Positions 7,853 through 15,732 of a DNA stretch of 30,940 bases are shown piece by piece (position 1 is the first letter of the stretch; each line of letters begins with the position of its first letter). Origin of the DNA: DASSKW01 sp035690065 (GTDB taxonomy: Bacteria; Pseudomonadota; Gammaproteobacteria; Natronospirales; REEB76); the NCBI GenBank assembly GCA_035690065.1, contig DASSKW010000092.1, positions 1 through 30,940 of the forward strand, read 5' to 3'. Position numbers and translations under genes: made by a program. The notes beneath the pieces were generated by a model. It was not told the DNA's origin and searched no databases. It worked only from the letters and a program-made list of their open reading frames with translations.

Positions 7853-7902
7853 TTAGGCGCCCGGTACCTGACAACCCCCTGATTTCGAGGACGTTATATC
7901 CA

Positions 7903-8241
7903 ATGAAGATGGTGAGCGCCGTGATAAAACCCTTCAAGCTCGATGACGTTCGCGAGGCCCTGTCGGACCTGGGCGTGCAGGGCATCACCGTCACCGAGGT
8001 CAAGGGCTTCGGGCGTCAGAAAGGCCATACCGAACTGTATCGCGGCGCCGAGTATGTGGTGGATTTCCTGCCCAAGATGAAGATCGAGCTGGCGGTGCCG
8101 GACGATCTGCTGGATCGCGTGATCGAAGCCATCACCCATGCCGCCCGTACTGGGAAGATCGGCGATGGCAAGATCTTCGTTACCAGCCTGGAGCAGGCGA
8201 TCCGCATCCGTACCGGCGAAACCGATGCCGAAGCATTGTGA
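7903..8241 (+). CDS. glnB: Nitrogen regulatory protein P-II (GlnB/GlnK)
   Basis: PII protein of 112 residues, the standard length. It shows the N-terminal KPFKLDDVREAL, the T-loop TEVKGFGRQKGHTELYRGAEY with the uridylylation site Tyr51, the B-loop TGKIGDGKIFV, and the C-terminal IRIRTGE. PII trimers bind ATP/ADP and 2-oxoglutarate and pass nitrogen and energy status to glutamine synthetase adenylylation, NtrB or AmtB. Asp54 after the T-loop tyrosine is GlnB-like (GlnK of E. coli has Asn), whereas position next to ubiK-comM is where glnK-amtB sits in Pseudomonas. No amtB follows here. The symbol is therefore a choice between glnB and glnK. A GAGG lies about 12 bases before the ATG. Confidence 0.92.
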   Translation: MKMVSAVIKPFKLDDVREALSDLGVQGITVTEVKGFGRQKGHTELYRGAEYVVDFLPKMKIELAVPDDLLDRVIEAITHAARTGKIGDGKIFVTSLEQAIRIRTGETDAEAL

Positions 8242-8254
8242 AAGAGGCGATGTC

Positions 8255-8677
8255 ATGTACAAACGTATCATCTTTTTACTCATAACCTCATTGCTGGCCG
8301 GCAGCGTGCTGGCCGATTCTCCGATCTACAAATGGGTAGATAAGGACGGCCAGGTGCATTACAGCACGGTGCCGCACAGCTCCGATGCCAAGCCCATCGA
8401 CATCACCAATTCGGCACAGGGTCTGGCGCCGGCGGCAGGTACAGTTGCGGGTTCGGCGGCAGCAGACAAACTGATGCCGCAGATTGCCGCAACCGACTCT
8501 GCCGCCTGCAAGGCGGCGAAACAAAAACTGGGTCAATACATGAGCGCAGATGTGCTCTACACCACGACTCCGGATGGCAAGCAGAAGAAACTATCCCAGG
8601 ATGAACAGGCCAAGGTGGTACAACGCGCGCGCAACGACGTGACTGTCGCCTGTACGCCGCAGGAACCGCCAGCATGA
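8255..8677 (+). CDS. DUF4124 domain-containing exported protein
   Basis: Protein of 140 residues with a signal peptide (MYKRIIFLLITSLLAGSVLA then DS). The DUF4124 signature follows directly (IYKWVDKDGQVHYSTVP), a short beta-rich motif found at the N-terminus of many proteobacterial envelope proteins. The rest is low in recognisable features, with two cysteines (CKAA near 90 and VACTP near the end) that could form a disulfide. GAGG stands about 7 bases before the ATG at 8255. The gene begins 13 bp after the PII stop and overlaps the next DUF4124 gene by 4 bp. Function unknown. Confidence 0.85.
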   Translation: MYKRIIFLLITSLLAGSVLADSPIYKWVDKDGQVHYSTVPHSSDAKPIDITNSAQGLAPAAGTVAGSAAADKLMPQIAATDSAACKAAKQKLGQYMSADVLYTTTPDGKQKKLSQDEQAKVVQRARNDVTVACTPQEPPA

Positions 8678-9144
8678 TACGTACTGCGCTGTTGCCGAGT
8701 GTCTGCGCCGGGCTGCTGTTGTTGGCTAGCGTACAGGCCGACACCGTGTACCGCTGGGTGGATGCCCAGGGTCATGTGCATTACAGCCAGACGCCGCCCG
8801 CAAATTCCAAAGCCAAGGCCAAAGCCGTGGACATCACGCCACCCCCGCCGGACCAGACCTCGCTCGATCAGACCCAGGACATGGAACAGGCAGTGACTGA
8901 TCGGCAGCAGGCACAACAGGCGCTCGCCGCCAAGGCTAAGCAGGAAGCCGACAAAAAAGCGCAAAAGCAGAAAGCCTGCGAAGCTGCACGCCAACGCGTA
9001 CAGCGTTACGACGAAGTAAACCGGGTGGCGCACAAGGACAAGGATGGCAACGTGGTCTATTCGAGTGGCGACGATCTGGTGAAACTGCGTCAGCAGGCTC
9101 AGGAACAAGCCGACAAGATCTGCGCGGCGGCGGATTCGGGTTAA
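8674..9144 (+). CDS. DUF4124 domain-containing exported protein, paralogue of the preceding gene
   Basis: Protein of 156 residues with a signal peptide (SVCAGLLLLASVQA then DT) and the same DUF4124 motif (VYRWVDAQGHVHYSQTPP). A long charged, Gln/Lys/Ala-rich stretch at about 70-105 is probably helical or coiled coil. As in the neighbour, two cysteines (ACEAAR and KICAA) flank a segment like DKDGNVVYSSGDDLVKLRQQA, matching TTPDGKQKKLSQDEQAK in the first copy. The two genes are therefore an old tandem duplication. Its ATG overlaps the upstream stop (ATGA), so translation is probably coupled. Function unknown. Confidence 0.85.
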   Translation: MIRTALLPSVCAGLLLLASVQADTVYRWVDAQGHVHYSQTPPANSKAKAKAVDITPPPPDQTSLDQTQDMEQAVTDRQQAQQALAAKAKQEADKKAQKQKACEAARQRVQRYDEVNRVAHKDKDGNVVYSSGDDLVKLRQQAQEQADKICAAADSG

Positions 9145-9173
9145 GCGACGCTTTCTTCTGTTGCCGGATCAGC

Positions 9174-10031
9174 TCATCTGCCTGGCAGTGCTTCCCGCAA
9201 AAACGGCGGCAGTGCGAACGCGGCGGCATGGATATCGGCATCGTAGTAACGGGTCTGGAAGCTGCGTCGCTCCGCGGCGGCACGTCGAAATTCCGGAATC
9301 ACCCCGTCCTTGCAGGCCATGGTCGCCGACCACCAGCCCGATGGATACGTGCACTGCGGAAACAACAGCGTCCGGATATCCGGGTAACCGGCTTTCTTCA
9401 GCTCCTTGTGCATGCCGGTGATGATCGGCAGATACAGCAAGGGTGATTCGCTCTGCTGCACGATGAGCCCGCCCGGCCGCAGCGCGCGCCGGCATTCCTT
9501 ATAGAAGGGCGCCGAGAACAGACCTTCGGCGGGCCCTACCGGGTCGGTGCTATCGACGATCACCACATCGAGGCTGCCGGCCTTGGCATCCTTGATCCAC
9601 TGGATGGCATCGTCGAAATGGAAGTGGGCGCGCGGATCGCCGTTGGCGGCACACAGCCCCGGGAAATACTCTTCGGCCAGACGCGTAACGCGCTCGTCGA
9701 TCTCGGCCTGGGTCACCCGCTCGACGTCGGGATGCCTGAGCACTTCCTGCAAGGTGCCGCAGTCGCCACCGCCCACGATCAGCACGTCGCGCGGCGCCGG
9801 ATGCGTGAACAGCACCGGGTGCGCCATCATCTCGTGGTATACGAAGTTGTCACGATCAGTGAGCATGATGCAGCCGTCGATGACCATCAGCGTGCCGAAG
9901 CTCTCAGTCTCGTAGATCTCGATCTTCTGGTACTCGGTCTGTTCCGCGTGCAGCCGACGTGCGCCCTTGAGCGACAGGGCGATCCCCTCTTCGGGTGCGA
10001 CTTCGGTGAACCAGCTGTGGTCGAGCGGCAT
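9174..10031 (-). CDS. speE: Spermidine synthase (polyamine aminopropyltransferase)
   Basis: Protein of 285 residues, the usual SpeE length. It transfers an aminopropyl group from decarboxylated S-adenosylmethionine to putrescine. Visible features: the N-terminal beta domain with EYQKIEIYETESFGTLMVIDG, QLTDRDNF-type MLTDRDNFVYHEM, nucleotide motif VLIVGGGDCGTLQEVLRH (87-92 is GGGDCG; GGGDGG is commoner), acidic VTQAEID, the catalytic-region motif VIVDSTDPVGPA with Asp160, and a C-terminal TYPSGWWSATMA. The ATG at 10031 is preferred because GGAG lies 6 bases upstream; an in-frame ATG at 10037 adds two residues. It is divergent from speA, the pathway's arginine decarboxylase. Confidence 0.95.
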   Translation of the reverse strand: MPLDHSWFTEVAPEEGIALSLKGARRLHAEQTEYQKIEIYETESFGTLMVIDGCIMLTDRDNFVYHEMMAHPVLFTHPAPRDVLIVGGGDCGTLQEVLRHPDVERVTQAEIDERVTRLAEEYFPGLCAANGDPRAHFHFDDAIQWIKDAKAGSLDVVIVDSTDPVGPAEGLFSAPFYKECRRALRPGGLIVQQSESPLLYLPIITGMHKELKKAGYPDIRTLLFPQCTYPSGWWSATMACKDGVIPEFRRAAAERRSFQTRYYDADIHAAAFALPPFLREALPGR

Positions 10032-10057
10032 GGCCATCTCCAGGACGGTGAGACGCC

Positions 10058-10063
10058 AGTATA
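10058..10063 (-). promoter_or_regulatory. Candidate -10 element of speE
   Basis: TATACT on the minus strand, 27 bases before the speE ATG. The corresponding -35 (TAAAAG at 17-base spacing) is poor. The speA promoter must lie in the same 115-bp divergent gap; TATATT at 10085-10090 is a weak candidate. Confidence 0.3.
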
Positions 10064-10146
10064 ACCCGGGCTAAAAACCTCTTTTATATTGCGGCCGCTT
10101 GCCGTACGCTTGCGCCGTTTTCGATCACCCTTGCGCGGAGTCCGCC

Positions 10147-12033
10147 ATGAGCCAGAACCCGATCCAGGATGCCCGCGAGATATTCAATATCCAGCGCTGG
10201 GGCGACGGTTATTTCGACATCAACGACGAAGGTCATGTCGTGGTGTTCCCGACCCGTCGCCGTGAGGACGGCTCGGTGGATCTGCACCGGCTCGCCACCG
10301 AAGTCAGCAAGCACGGTCTCAACCTGCCGGTGCTGTTCCGCTTCGGCGATATCCTGCGCGACCGCGTGGACCGGCTCTGCGACGCCTTCGCCAAGGCGAT
10401 GGAATATCACGAATACAAGGCGGGCTACACCGCGGTCTATCCGATCAAGGTCAACCAGCAGCGCGTCGTGGTCGAAGACATCCTGCGTCACGGCGAAGGT
10501 CGCGTCGGTCTCGAAGCCGGCAGCAAACCTGAGCTGATGGCGGTGCTGGCGTTCGCGCCGGCCGGTGCCACCATCGTCTGCAACGGTTACAAGGATCGCG
10601 AATACCTGCGCCTGGCGCTGATCGGCCAGCAACTCGGGCATCGTGTCTATATCGTGGTCGAGAAGATGTCGGAGCTGGATCTGCTGTTGCGGGAAGCAGC
10701 CGACATCGGCGTCAAACCCACCATCGGTATCCGTGTGCGCCTCACCCATACCGGGCGCGGCAAGTGGGAACATACCGGCGGCGAGAAATCCAAGTTCGGT
10801 CTGTCCGCCGGTCAGATCCTGGAAGCGGTGGATAAGTTACGCGGTGCAGGGATGTTGAACTCGCTGCAACTGCTGCATTTCCATCTGGGTTCGCAGATCG
10901 CCAATATCCGCGATGTGCAACGTGGCATCCTGGAAGCAGGCCGTTGTTTCGCGGAACTGGCGGAACTCGGTGTCAACGTGCGGGTGATGGACGTCGGCGG
11001 CGGTCTGGGTGTGGATTACGAAGGCACTCGCTCGCGCAGTTCCTGTTCCATGAACTACAGTGTGGAGCAATACGCCAATACCATCATCCGTGCGCTGTGG
11101 GAGATCTGCGAGGAATACGAGCTTCCACATCCCAACATCATTACCGAGTCCGGTCGCTCCATCACCGCGCATCATGCCGTGATGGTAACCGAAGTGGTTG
11201 ACTATGAATCGATCTCAACCAAGACGCTGGCCGCGCCCGATGCAGAAGATCCGCAGATTCTCACCGACTTGTGGGATGACTACGAGAACGCGGACGCTCG
11301 TCCATTGCTGGAAGTCTATCAGGACGCGTTGTACTGGAACGGCGAGGCACAAGCCATGTATATTCACGGCGTGCTGACGCTGGAACAGCGCGCGCGCGCC
11401 GAGCAAATCTATCACGCGATCTGTCGTAGGGTACGCGACGGTCTGAAACCGACCACCCGCGCACATAGCGAAACCATCTTCGAGATCGACGAGAAACTTG
11501 CCGACAAGTATTTCTGCAATTTCTCCGTGTTCCAGTCGTTACCGGACGTATGGGCCATCGACCAGGTATTCCCGATCATGCCCATCCACCGCCTGACTGA
11601 ACCACTCACTCAGCGCGCAGTATTGCAGGACCTGACCTGCGATTCAGACGGGCGTATCGAACAATATGTCGACGAGGAAGAACTCGAAGCCACCATGCCG
11701 GCACATGCGATGCGCGCAGGTGAACCGTATTATCTCGGCTTCTTCATGATCGGCGCGTATCAGGAGATCCTCGGCGACATGCACAACCTGTTCGGCGACA
11801 CCGATTCGGTGAACGTGGAACTCGATCCCGATAACGGTTACCGGCTGGTGAAGCCGGAGCAGGGCGACACCGTGGAAGATGTGTTGCGCTATGTCCATTT
11901 CGAACCTGGTGATCTGCTCCAGCGTTACCGCAACAAGATCGACGCGGCGACGACCCTCGATCCGTATCAGCGCAGCCAGTTTCTCAAGGAACTGGAAGAA
12001 GGCCTGAAGGGCTATACCTATCTGGAGAAATGA
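10147..12033 (+). CDS. speA: Biosynthetic arginine decarboxylase
   Basis: PLP enzyme of 628 residues, close to SpeA of E. coli (658). It makes agmatine from arginine, the first step of the agmatine route to putrescine. It is a fold-III (alanine racemase-like barrel) decarboxylase: YTAVYPIKVNQQ places the PLP lysine at about 101. HFHLGSQI, DVGGGLGVDYEGTRS and ITESGRSITAHHAV are the phosphate and substrate loops. CDSDGRIEQYV is the C-terminal catalytic-cysteine motif. The ATG at 10147 has GGAG 6 bases upstream; an in-frame TTG at 10099 is unlikely. It is divergent from speE, so together they form a polyamine locus. The enzyme releasing putrescine from agmatine (SpeB or AguA/B) is not in this window. 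Confidence 0.96.
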   Translation: MSQNPIQDAREIFNIQRWGDGYFDINDEGHVVVFPTRRREDGSVDLHRLATEVSKHGLNLPVLFRFGDILRDRVDRLCDAFAKAMEYHEYKAGYTAVYPIKVNQQRVVVEDILRHGEGRVGLEAGSKPELMAVLAFAPAGATIVCNGYKDREYLRLALIGQQLGHRVYIVVEKMSELDLLLREAADIGVKPTIGIRVRLTHTGRGKWEHTGGEKSKFGLSAGQILEAVDKLRGAGMLNSLQLLHFHLGSQIANIRDVQRGILEAGRCFAELAELGVNVRVMDVGGGLGVDYEGTRSRSSCSMNYSVEQYANTIIRALWEICEEYELPHPNIITESGRSITAHHAVMVTEVVDYESISTKTLAAPDAEDPQILTDLWDDYENADARPLLEVYQDALYWNGEAQAMYIHGVLTLEQRARAEQIYHAICRRVRDGLKPTTRAHSETIFEIDEKLADKYFCNFSVFQSLPDVWAIDQVFPIMPIHRLTEPLTQRAVLQDLTCDSDGRIEQYVDEEELEATMPAHAMRAGEPYYLGFFMIGAYQEILGDMHNLFGDTDSVNVELDPDNGYRLVKPEQGDTVEDVLRYVHFEPGDLLQRYRNKIDAATTLDPYQRSQFLKELEEGLKGYTYLEK

Positions 12034-12037
12034 CGGG

Positions 12038-12922
12038 ATGTCGCATATGAGAACCGGTTTCATCGGACTCGGCGCCATGGGCTATCCCATGGCACTCAAT
12101 CTGCACCGGGCAGGACTACTTGCCGCCGTATTCAACCGCACTGTGGCCAAAGCGGATCGACTGGCGAAAGAAACCGGCTGCACAGCAAGCAAATCGATCG
12201 CGGAACTTGCGACACACCGCGATGCAGTGGTGATCTGTGTCTCGGCAGATCAGGACGTACTCAGCGTGGTGGACGCATTGGCAGACAAGCTGAAACCCGG
12301 CGCGCTGGTGATCGATTGTTCGACGGTGAGTGCAGAAACTGCACGGCAAGCCGCCGCACGCTTGGCGAGACACAAGATAGATTTCCTCGATTGTCCGGTA
12401 TCAGGCGGCACGGAAGGTGCCAAGCACGGTACCCTCGCCATGATGTGCGGTGGTGAGGACGCCGCCTTCCAGCGCGCGCAACCGATCCTCAATGCCCTCG
12501 GTAAACGGATCGTGCGCCTGGGTCCGGCCGGGGCCGGGCAGGCCACCAAGGCCGTGAACCAGATCGCGGTCGCCGGCATCGCCCAGGCCGTGACCGAAGC
12601 GCTGGCGTTCGCCGAAGCACAGGGGCTGCCGCTGGATCAGGTGATCGAGGTGGTCGGCAGCGGTGCTGCAGGTGCCTGGTTCCTGACGCATCGCGGTCCC
12701 AGCATGGTGCGCGGGCAATACCCGCTCGGCTTCAAGGTGGGATTGCATGACAAGGACCTGAATATCGTGCAACAGATGGCCGCCGCCCAGGGCGTGCAAC
12801 TGCCGGTGGTGGAGATGACACGGGTTCACTACCGCCGCCTGATGGAAGATGGTCACGGCGACGAGGATATCTCCGCATTGTTCCGTCTCAAACACGCGTT
12901 GTTCGCGAAAGCCGTCAAATAA
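12038..12922 (+). CDS. Beta-hydroxyacid dehydrogenase family oxidoreductase (GarR/GLYR/HIBADH-like)
   Basis: Protein of 294 residues with all hallmarks of the 3-hydroxyisobutyrate / tartronate-semialdehyde / glyoxylate-succinic-semialdehyde reductase family: Rossmann motif GFIGLGAMGYPM (7-18), substrate motif DCPVSGGTEGAKHGTLA (118-134) and catalytic lysine Lys171 in GAGQATKAVNQ. The sequence after the second strand is FNRT (32-35) rather than an acidic residue, which favours NADP(H). The substrate cannot be told from sequence alone. It starts 4 bp after speA, so it is probably cotranscribed; a link to semialdehydes from polyamine or GABA breakdown is possible but inferred. An ATG at 12047 is an alternative start. 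Confidence 0.88.
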   Translation: MSHMRTGFIGLGAMGYPMALNLHRAGLLAAVFNRTVAKADRLAKETGCTASKSIAELATHRDAVVICVSADQDVLSVVDALADKLKPGALVIDCSTVSAETARQAAARLARHKIDFLDCPVSGGTEGAKHGTLAMMCGGEDAAFQRAQPILNALGKRIVRLGPAGAGQATKAVNQIAVAGIAQAVTEALAFAEAQGLPLDQVIEVVGSGAAGAWFLTHRGPSMVRGQYPLGFKVGLHDKDLNIVQQMAAAQGVQLPVVEMTRVHYRRLMEDGHGDEDISALFRLKHALFAKAVK

Positions 12923-12933
12923 AGCCGGGGCCG

Positions 12934-12959
12934 TCAGTTTATGCGAAACTGATACGCAT
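12934..12959 (+). promoter_or_regulatory. Overlapping alternative hairpins at the algZ start codon
   Basis: TCAGTTT (12934-12940) pairs with AAACTGA (12946-12952) around the loop ATGCG. That loop (12941-12945) can instead pair with CGCAT (12955-12959), which includes the first two bases of the algZ ATG. The two structures exclude each other, and no clear ribosome-binding site precedes the start codon. A role in translational control is inference. Confidence 0.35.
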
Positions 12960-14016
12960 GACCGATGCCCGCGACGACAACACCGAGTTCTTCCTGCCGG
13001 ATTTCTGCTCCGCACCCATCGTGCTGGTGGTAGTACTGATCGCGGAACTCACGGCATTCGTATTGGTGATCGCCAGACATCTGCCTGGCGAAGGCATGTC
13101 GCTGTGGCTGGATCTGGCACGCATCTCGCTGTTCCTGCAATGGATCGCACTAAGTAGCGCCGGCGTCCTGTGCCTGTCCCGCAGATCACTGACTCATATC
13201 CCGCAGCGCTTCGCTGCATTCGCCAGTTACGTATTGTTGCTCCTGGTCACCGCGATCCTGAGTGAGATCGCCTACCAGCTTTCCAACTACACCGGTATCG
13301 GCCACGAGCTGCTGCCTGCCAGCCACGCGGGTTTTGTGGTTCGCAACCTTATCGTGTGCTCCATCATCAGTGCGTTGATGTTGCGTTACTTCTATATCCA
13401 GCATCAATGGAAGCGCAATGTGCAACGTGAAGCCCATTCGCGTATCGAGGCATTGCAGGCGCGTATCCGCCCACATTTCCTGTTCAACAGCATGAACACC
13501 ATCGCATCGTTGATCCGCAGTCGGCCGGAACTGGCAGAGCGTGCGGTCGAGGATCTGGCCGATTTGTTTCGTGCCAGTCTCACCGAAAGCGCGCATGTCG
13601 CATTGCGTGAGGAAGTGGCACTTACCAGACAGTATCTGGAGATCGAGACTCTGCGGCTCGGCGACCGGTTACGGGTGAACTGGCAGATAGATGGGTTGCC
13701 GCTGGATGCGCGTCTGCCACGCTTGACCCTGCAGCCGCTGCTGGAGAACGCGATCTATCATGGCGTCGAGACGCTCGCCGAAGGTGGCGATGTGGAGATC
13801 GAAGGACATCTACAGGGCACCATGCTGCATATCAGCATACGCAACCCGTTACCATCGTCAGGTACACCACGCCGACGTGGTAACCAGATGGCATTGGAAA
13901 ACGTACGCGAGCGCCTGACACTGGCCTGGCCGGGACGCGCGAGCGTAGAAACTGGAAGTACCGACGACCATTTCCGTGTCTCGGTGCAACTGCCCTATGA
14001 ACCGGTTGGCCCATGA
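12958..14016 (+). CDS. algZ: Sensor histidine kinase of the AlgZ/FimS (LytS-like) family
   Basis: Protein of 352 residues. It starts with the AlgZ-like FFLPDFCSAP. Four transmembrane segments lie at about 20-40, 55-73, 87-107 and 127-147. The kinase part is of the LytS/YehU type: RPHFLFNSMNTIASLI with the candidate phosphorylated His173, and N-box LLENAIYHGV (Asn264), with a short ATPase domain ending LENVRERLTLAW. In Pseudomonas AlgZ works with AlgR to control type IV pili, alginate and virulence genes; targets here are unknown. Its stop overlaps the algR start (ATGA). The same gene order upstream of hemC is found in Pseudomonas. Confidence 0.9.
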   Translation: MTDARDDNTEFFLPDFCSAPIVLVVVLIAELTAFVLVIARHLPGEGMSLWLDLARISLFLQWIALSSAGVLCLSRRSLTHIPQRFAAFASYVLLLLVTAILSEIAYQLSNYTGIGHELLPASHAGFVVRNLIVCSIISALMLRYFYIQHQWKRNVQREAHSRIEALQARIRPHFLFNSMNTIASLIRSRPELAERAVEDLADLFRASLTESAHVALREEVALTRQYLEIETLRLGDRLRVNWQIDGLPLDARLPRLTLQPLLENAIYHGVETLAEGGDVEIEGHLQGTMLHISIRNPLPSSGTPRRRGNQMALENVRERLTLAWPGRASVETGSTDDHFRVSVQLPYEPVGP

Positions 14017-14747
14017 ACATCGTCATCGTGGATGATGAAGCCCCGGCGCGTACGCGTCTGCGGGAACTGTTGCGCGAGATCCCCGGTTGCAGCGTGGTGG
14101 GGGAAGCGGCCAACGGACGCGAAGCCCTGGATCTGTGGGAACACACTCAACCCGACGCGATGTTGCTCGACATCCGCATGCCGGTGATGGACGGTCTCGA
14201 GACCGCGCGGCATCTGGCAGCGATGGATAGTCCACCGGCCGTGATCTTCACCACCGCGTTCGACGAGTTTGCGGTAGCGGCCTTCGATACTCTTGCCATC
14301 GCTTACCTGCTCAAACCGGTACGTCGCGAAAAACTTGCCGCCGCGCTCAGCAATGCCGGACATCTAAATCGCGTGCAGCTCACCAGGATCGCTGCGCAGA
14401 GCGGTACCGAGGCACGTCGGCATCTGTGCGCACGCCTGGGCGATAAACTGCATGTGGTGGCGGTGGAGAATGTGCAGTGTTTCATCGCCGAACAGAAATA
14501 CGTCACAGTGTGGCACACCAACGGCGAGTTGCTGATCGACGAAGCACTCAAGGATCTGGAGCAGGAATTTGCCGGGCGCTTCATCCGCGTACATCGCAAT
14601 GCGCTGGTCGCACTCGCTTGCATTGAGAGCCTGGATAAACTTGACGAAGCACATTTCAGTGTCCGCCTGCGCGGCCGGGCCCAGCCAGTGGAAGTCAGTC
14701 GGCGACTGGTGCCGGAGGTCCGCGAACGTCTGCGCACCGGTCGTTGA
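14013..14747 (+). CDS. algR: LytTR-family response regulator AlgR
   Basis: Protein of 244 residues. The N-terminal receiver domain (1-120) has the acidic pocket VDDEAPAR (Asp7, Asp8), phosphoacceptor Asp53 in LLDIRMPVMDG, Thr in FTTAFDEFAV and Lys in LLKPV. The C-terminal LytTR DNA-binding domain (about 140-240) shows VENVQCFIAEQKYVTVW, FIRVHRNALVAL and the closing VEVSRRLVPEVRERL. It should bind promoter DNA as a dimer after phosphorylation by the overlapping upstream kinase. LytTR sites could not be recognised here by eye. Confidence 0.92.
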   Translation: MNIVIVDDEAPARTRLRELLREIPGCSVVGEAANGREALDLWEHTQPDAMLLDIRMPVMDGLETARHLAAMDSPPAVIFTTAFDEFAVAAFDTLAIAYLLKPVRREKLAAALSNAGHLNRVQLTRIAAQSGTEARRHLCARLGDKLHVVAVENVQCFIAEQKYVTVWHTNGELLIDEALKDLEQEFAGRFIRVHRNALVALACIESLDKLDEAHFSVRLRGRAQPVEVSRRLVPEVRERLRTGR

Positions 14748-14770
14748 TAGCGCCCGCTTCCTGCTAACAT
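14744..14770 (+). promoter_or_regulatory. Possible hemC promoter
   Basis: TTGATA (14744-14749) and TAACAT (14765-14770) have a 15-base spacer, overlapping the algR stop. The spacer is short, so this is weak evidence for separate transcription of the hem genes. Confidence 0.25.
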
Positions 14771-14800
14771 GCACATCCATTTGAATGTCGTGTTGACGCC

Positions 14801-15730
14801 TTGAATCATCCTCCCATCCGCATCGCCACCCGTAAAAGTCCGCTCGCCTTGTGGCAGGCAGAATACGTCGCGGCACGTCTGCGCGCAGTAGTACCGGAGC
14901 GTATGATCGAACTGGTGCCACTGAGTACCCAGGGCGATCGCAACCTGCAGGACTCCCTGGCCAATATCGGCGGCAAGGGGCTGTTCGTGAAGGAACTGGA
15001 ACTGGCGCTGGCCGAGGATCGGGCCGAACTTGCGGTGCATTCGATGAAGGATGTGCCTGCCGAACTGCCGCAGGGTTTCAGTATCGCTGCGGTACTGGAG
15101 CGCGAAGATCCGCGTGATGCGTTCCTCTCGGTGCACCATGCTTCGTTTCAAACCTTGCCGGCCGCGGCACGGATCGGCAGTTCCAGCCTGCGCCGCCAAT
15201 GCCAACTCCTGTACCGCCGCCGCGACCTCACGGTACTGCCGTTGCGCGGCAACGTGGACACCCGGCTGCGCAAACTCGCCGCCGGAGAATTCGATGCGAT
15301 CATCCTCGCGGTGGCCGGTTTGAAACGGCTGGGCATGGCCGACAGGATCACCGCGATCCTGGACCCCGAAACCAGCCTGCCGGCCATCACTCAAGGCGTG
15401 ATCGGCATCGAATGCCGGACTGACGATATCGCGATCCGTGAATTGGTTGCCCCGCTCAATCACGCTGCCACCTGGCAACGCACTCAGGCGGAACGCGCCC
15501 TGAATCAGGCACTCAGCGGCAGCTGCGTGGTGCCGCTGGCCGGTTACGCGGAGCTGCAAGGCGAACAGTTGCGCTTGCGGGGGCGGGTCGGGATGCCGGA
15601 TGGCAGCCGCATGATCGAAGGTGAAATCCGCGGTCCCGCTGTCCAGGCAGAAACGCTTGGGCGTAAACTCGCCGAGGATATGCTGGCCCGGGGTGCCGGT
15701 GAGGTATTGCGTCATGTGGCAGGAAGGTAA
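14801..15730 (+). CDS. hemC: Hydroxymethylbilane synthase (porphobilinogen deaminase)
   Basis: Protein of 309 residues that polymerises four porphobilinogens into hydroxymethylbilane. Motifs: RIATRKSPLALWQAEYV at the N-terminus, NIGGKGLFVKELE, HSMKDVP with catalytic Asp84, the substrate-binding GSSSLRRQCQL, LRGNVDTRLRKL, ILAVAGLKRLG, and Cys242 in GSCVVPLAGYA for the dipyrromethane cofactor. The start is a TTG at 14801. An in-frame stop at 14765-14767 with no ATG or GTG in between leaves no better upstream option, and residue numbering from this TTG puts Asp84 and Cys242 exactly at their E. coli positions. No ribosome site is visible. The hemD start follows 2 bp after its stop. Confidence 0.96.
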   Translation: MNHPPIRIATRKSPLALWQAEYVAARLRAVVPERMIELVPLSTQGDRNLQDSLANIGGKGLFVKELELALAEDRAELAVHSMKDVPAELPQGFSIAAVLEREDPRDAFLSVHHASFQTLPAAARIGSSSLRRQCQLLYRRRDLTVLPLRGNVDTRLRKLAAGEFDAIILAVAGLKRLGMADRITAILDPETSLPAITQGVIGIECRTDDIAIRELVAPLNHAATWQRTQAERALNQALSGSCVVPLAGYAELQGEQLRLRGRVGMPDGSRMIEGEIRGPAVQAETLGRKLAEDMLARGAGEVLRHVAGR

Positions 15731-15732
15731 GC

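Noticed and set aside
9174..10031. GGGDCG in place of GGGDGG in the nucleotide-binding motif of SpeE
   Set aside because: The rest of the active site is intact, and a small residue at this position is likely to be a tolerated lineage variant rather than a sign of lost function.
14303..15715. A 470-codon open frame on the minus strand opposite algR and hemC
   Set aside because: Both genes beneath it on the plus strand have full catalytic and signature motifs. The antisense translation is rich in His, Arg, Gln and Ser with no family features, as expected of a shadow frame in GC-rich DNA.
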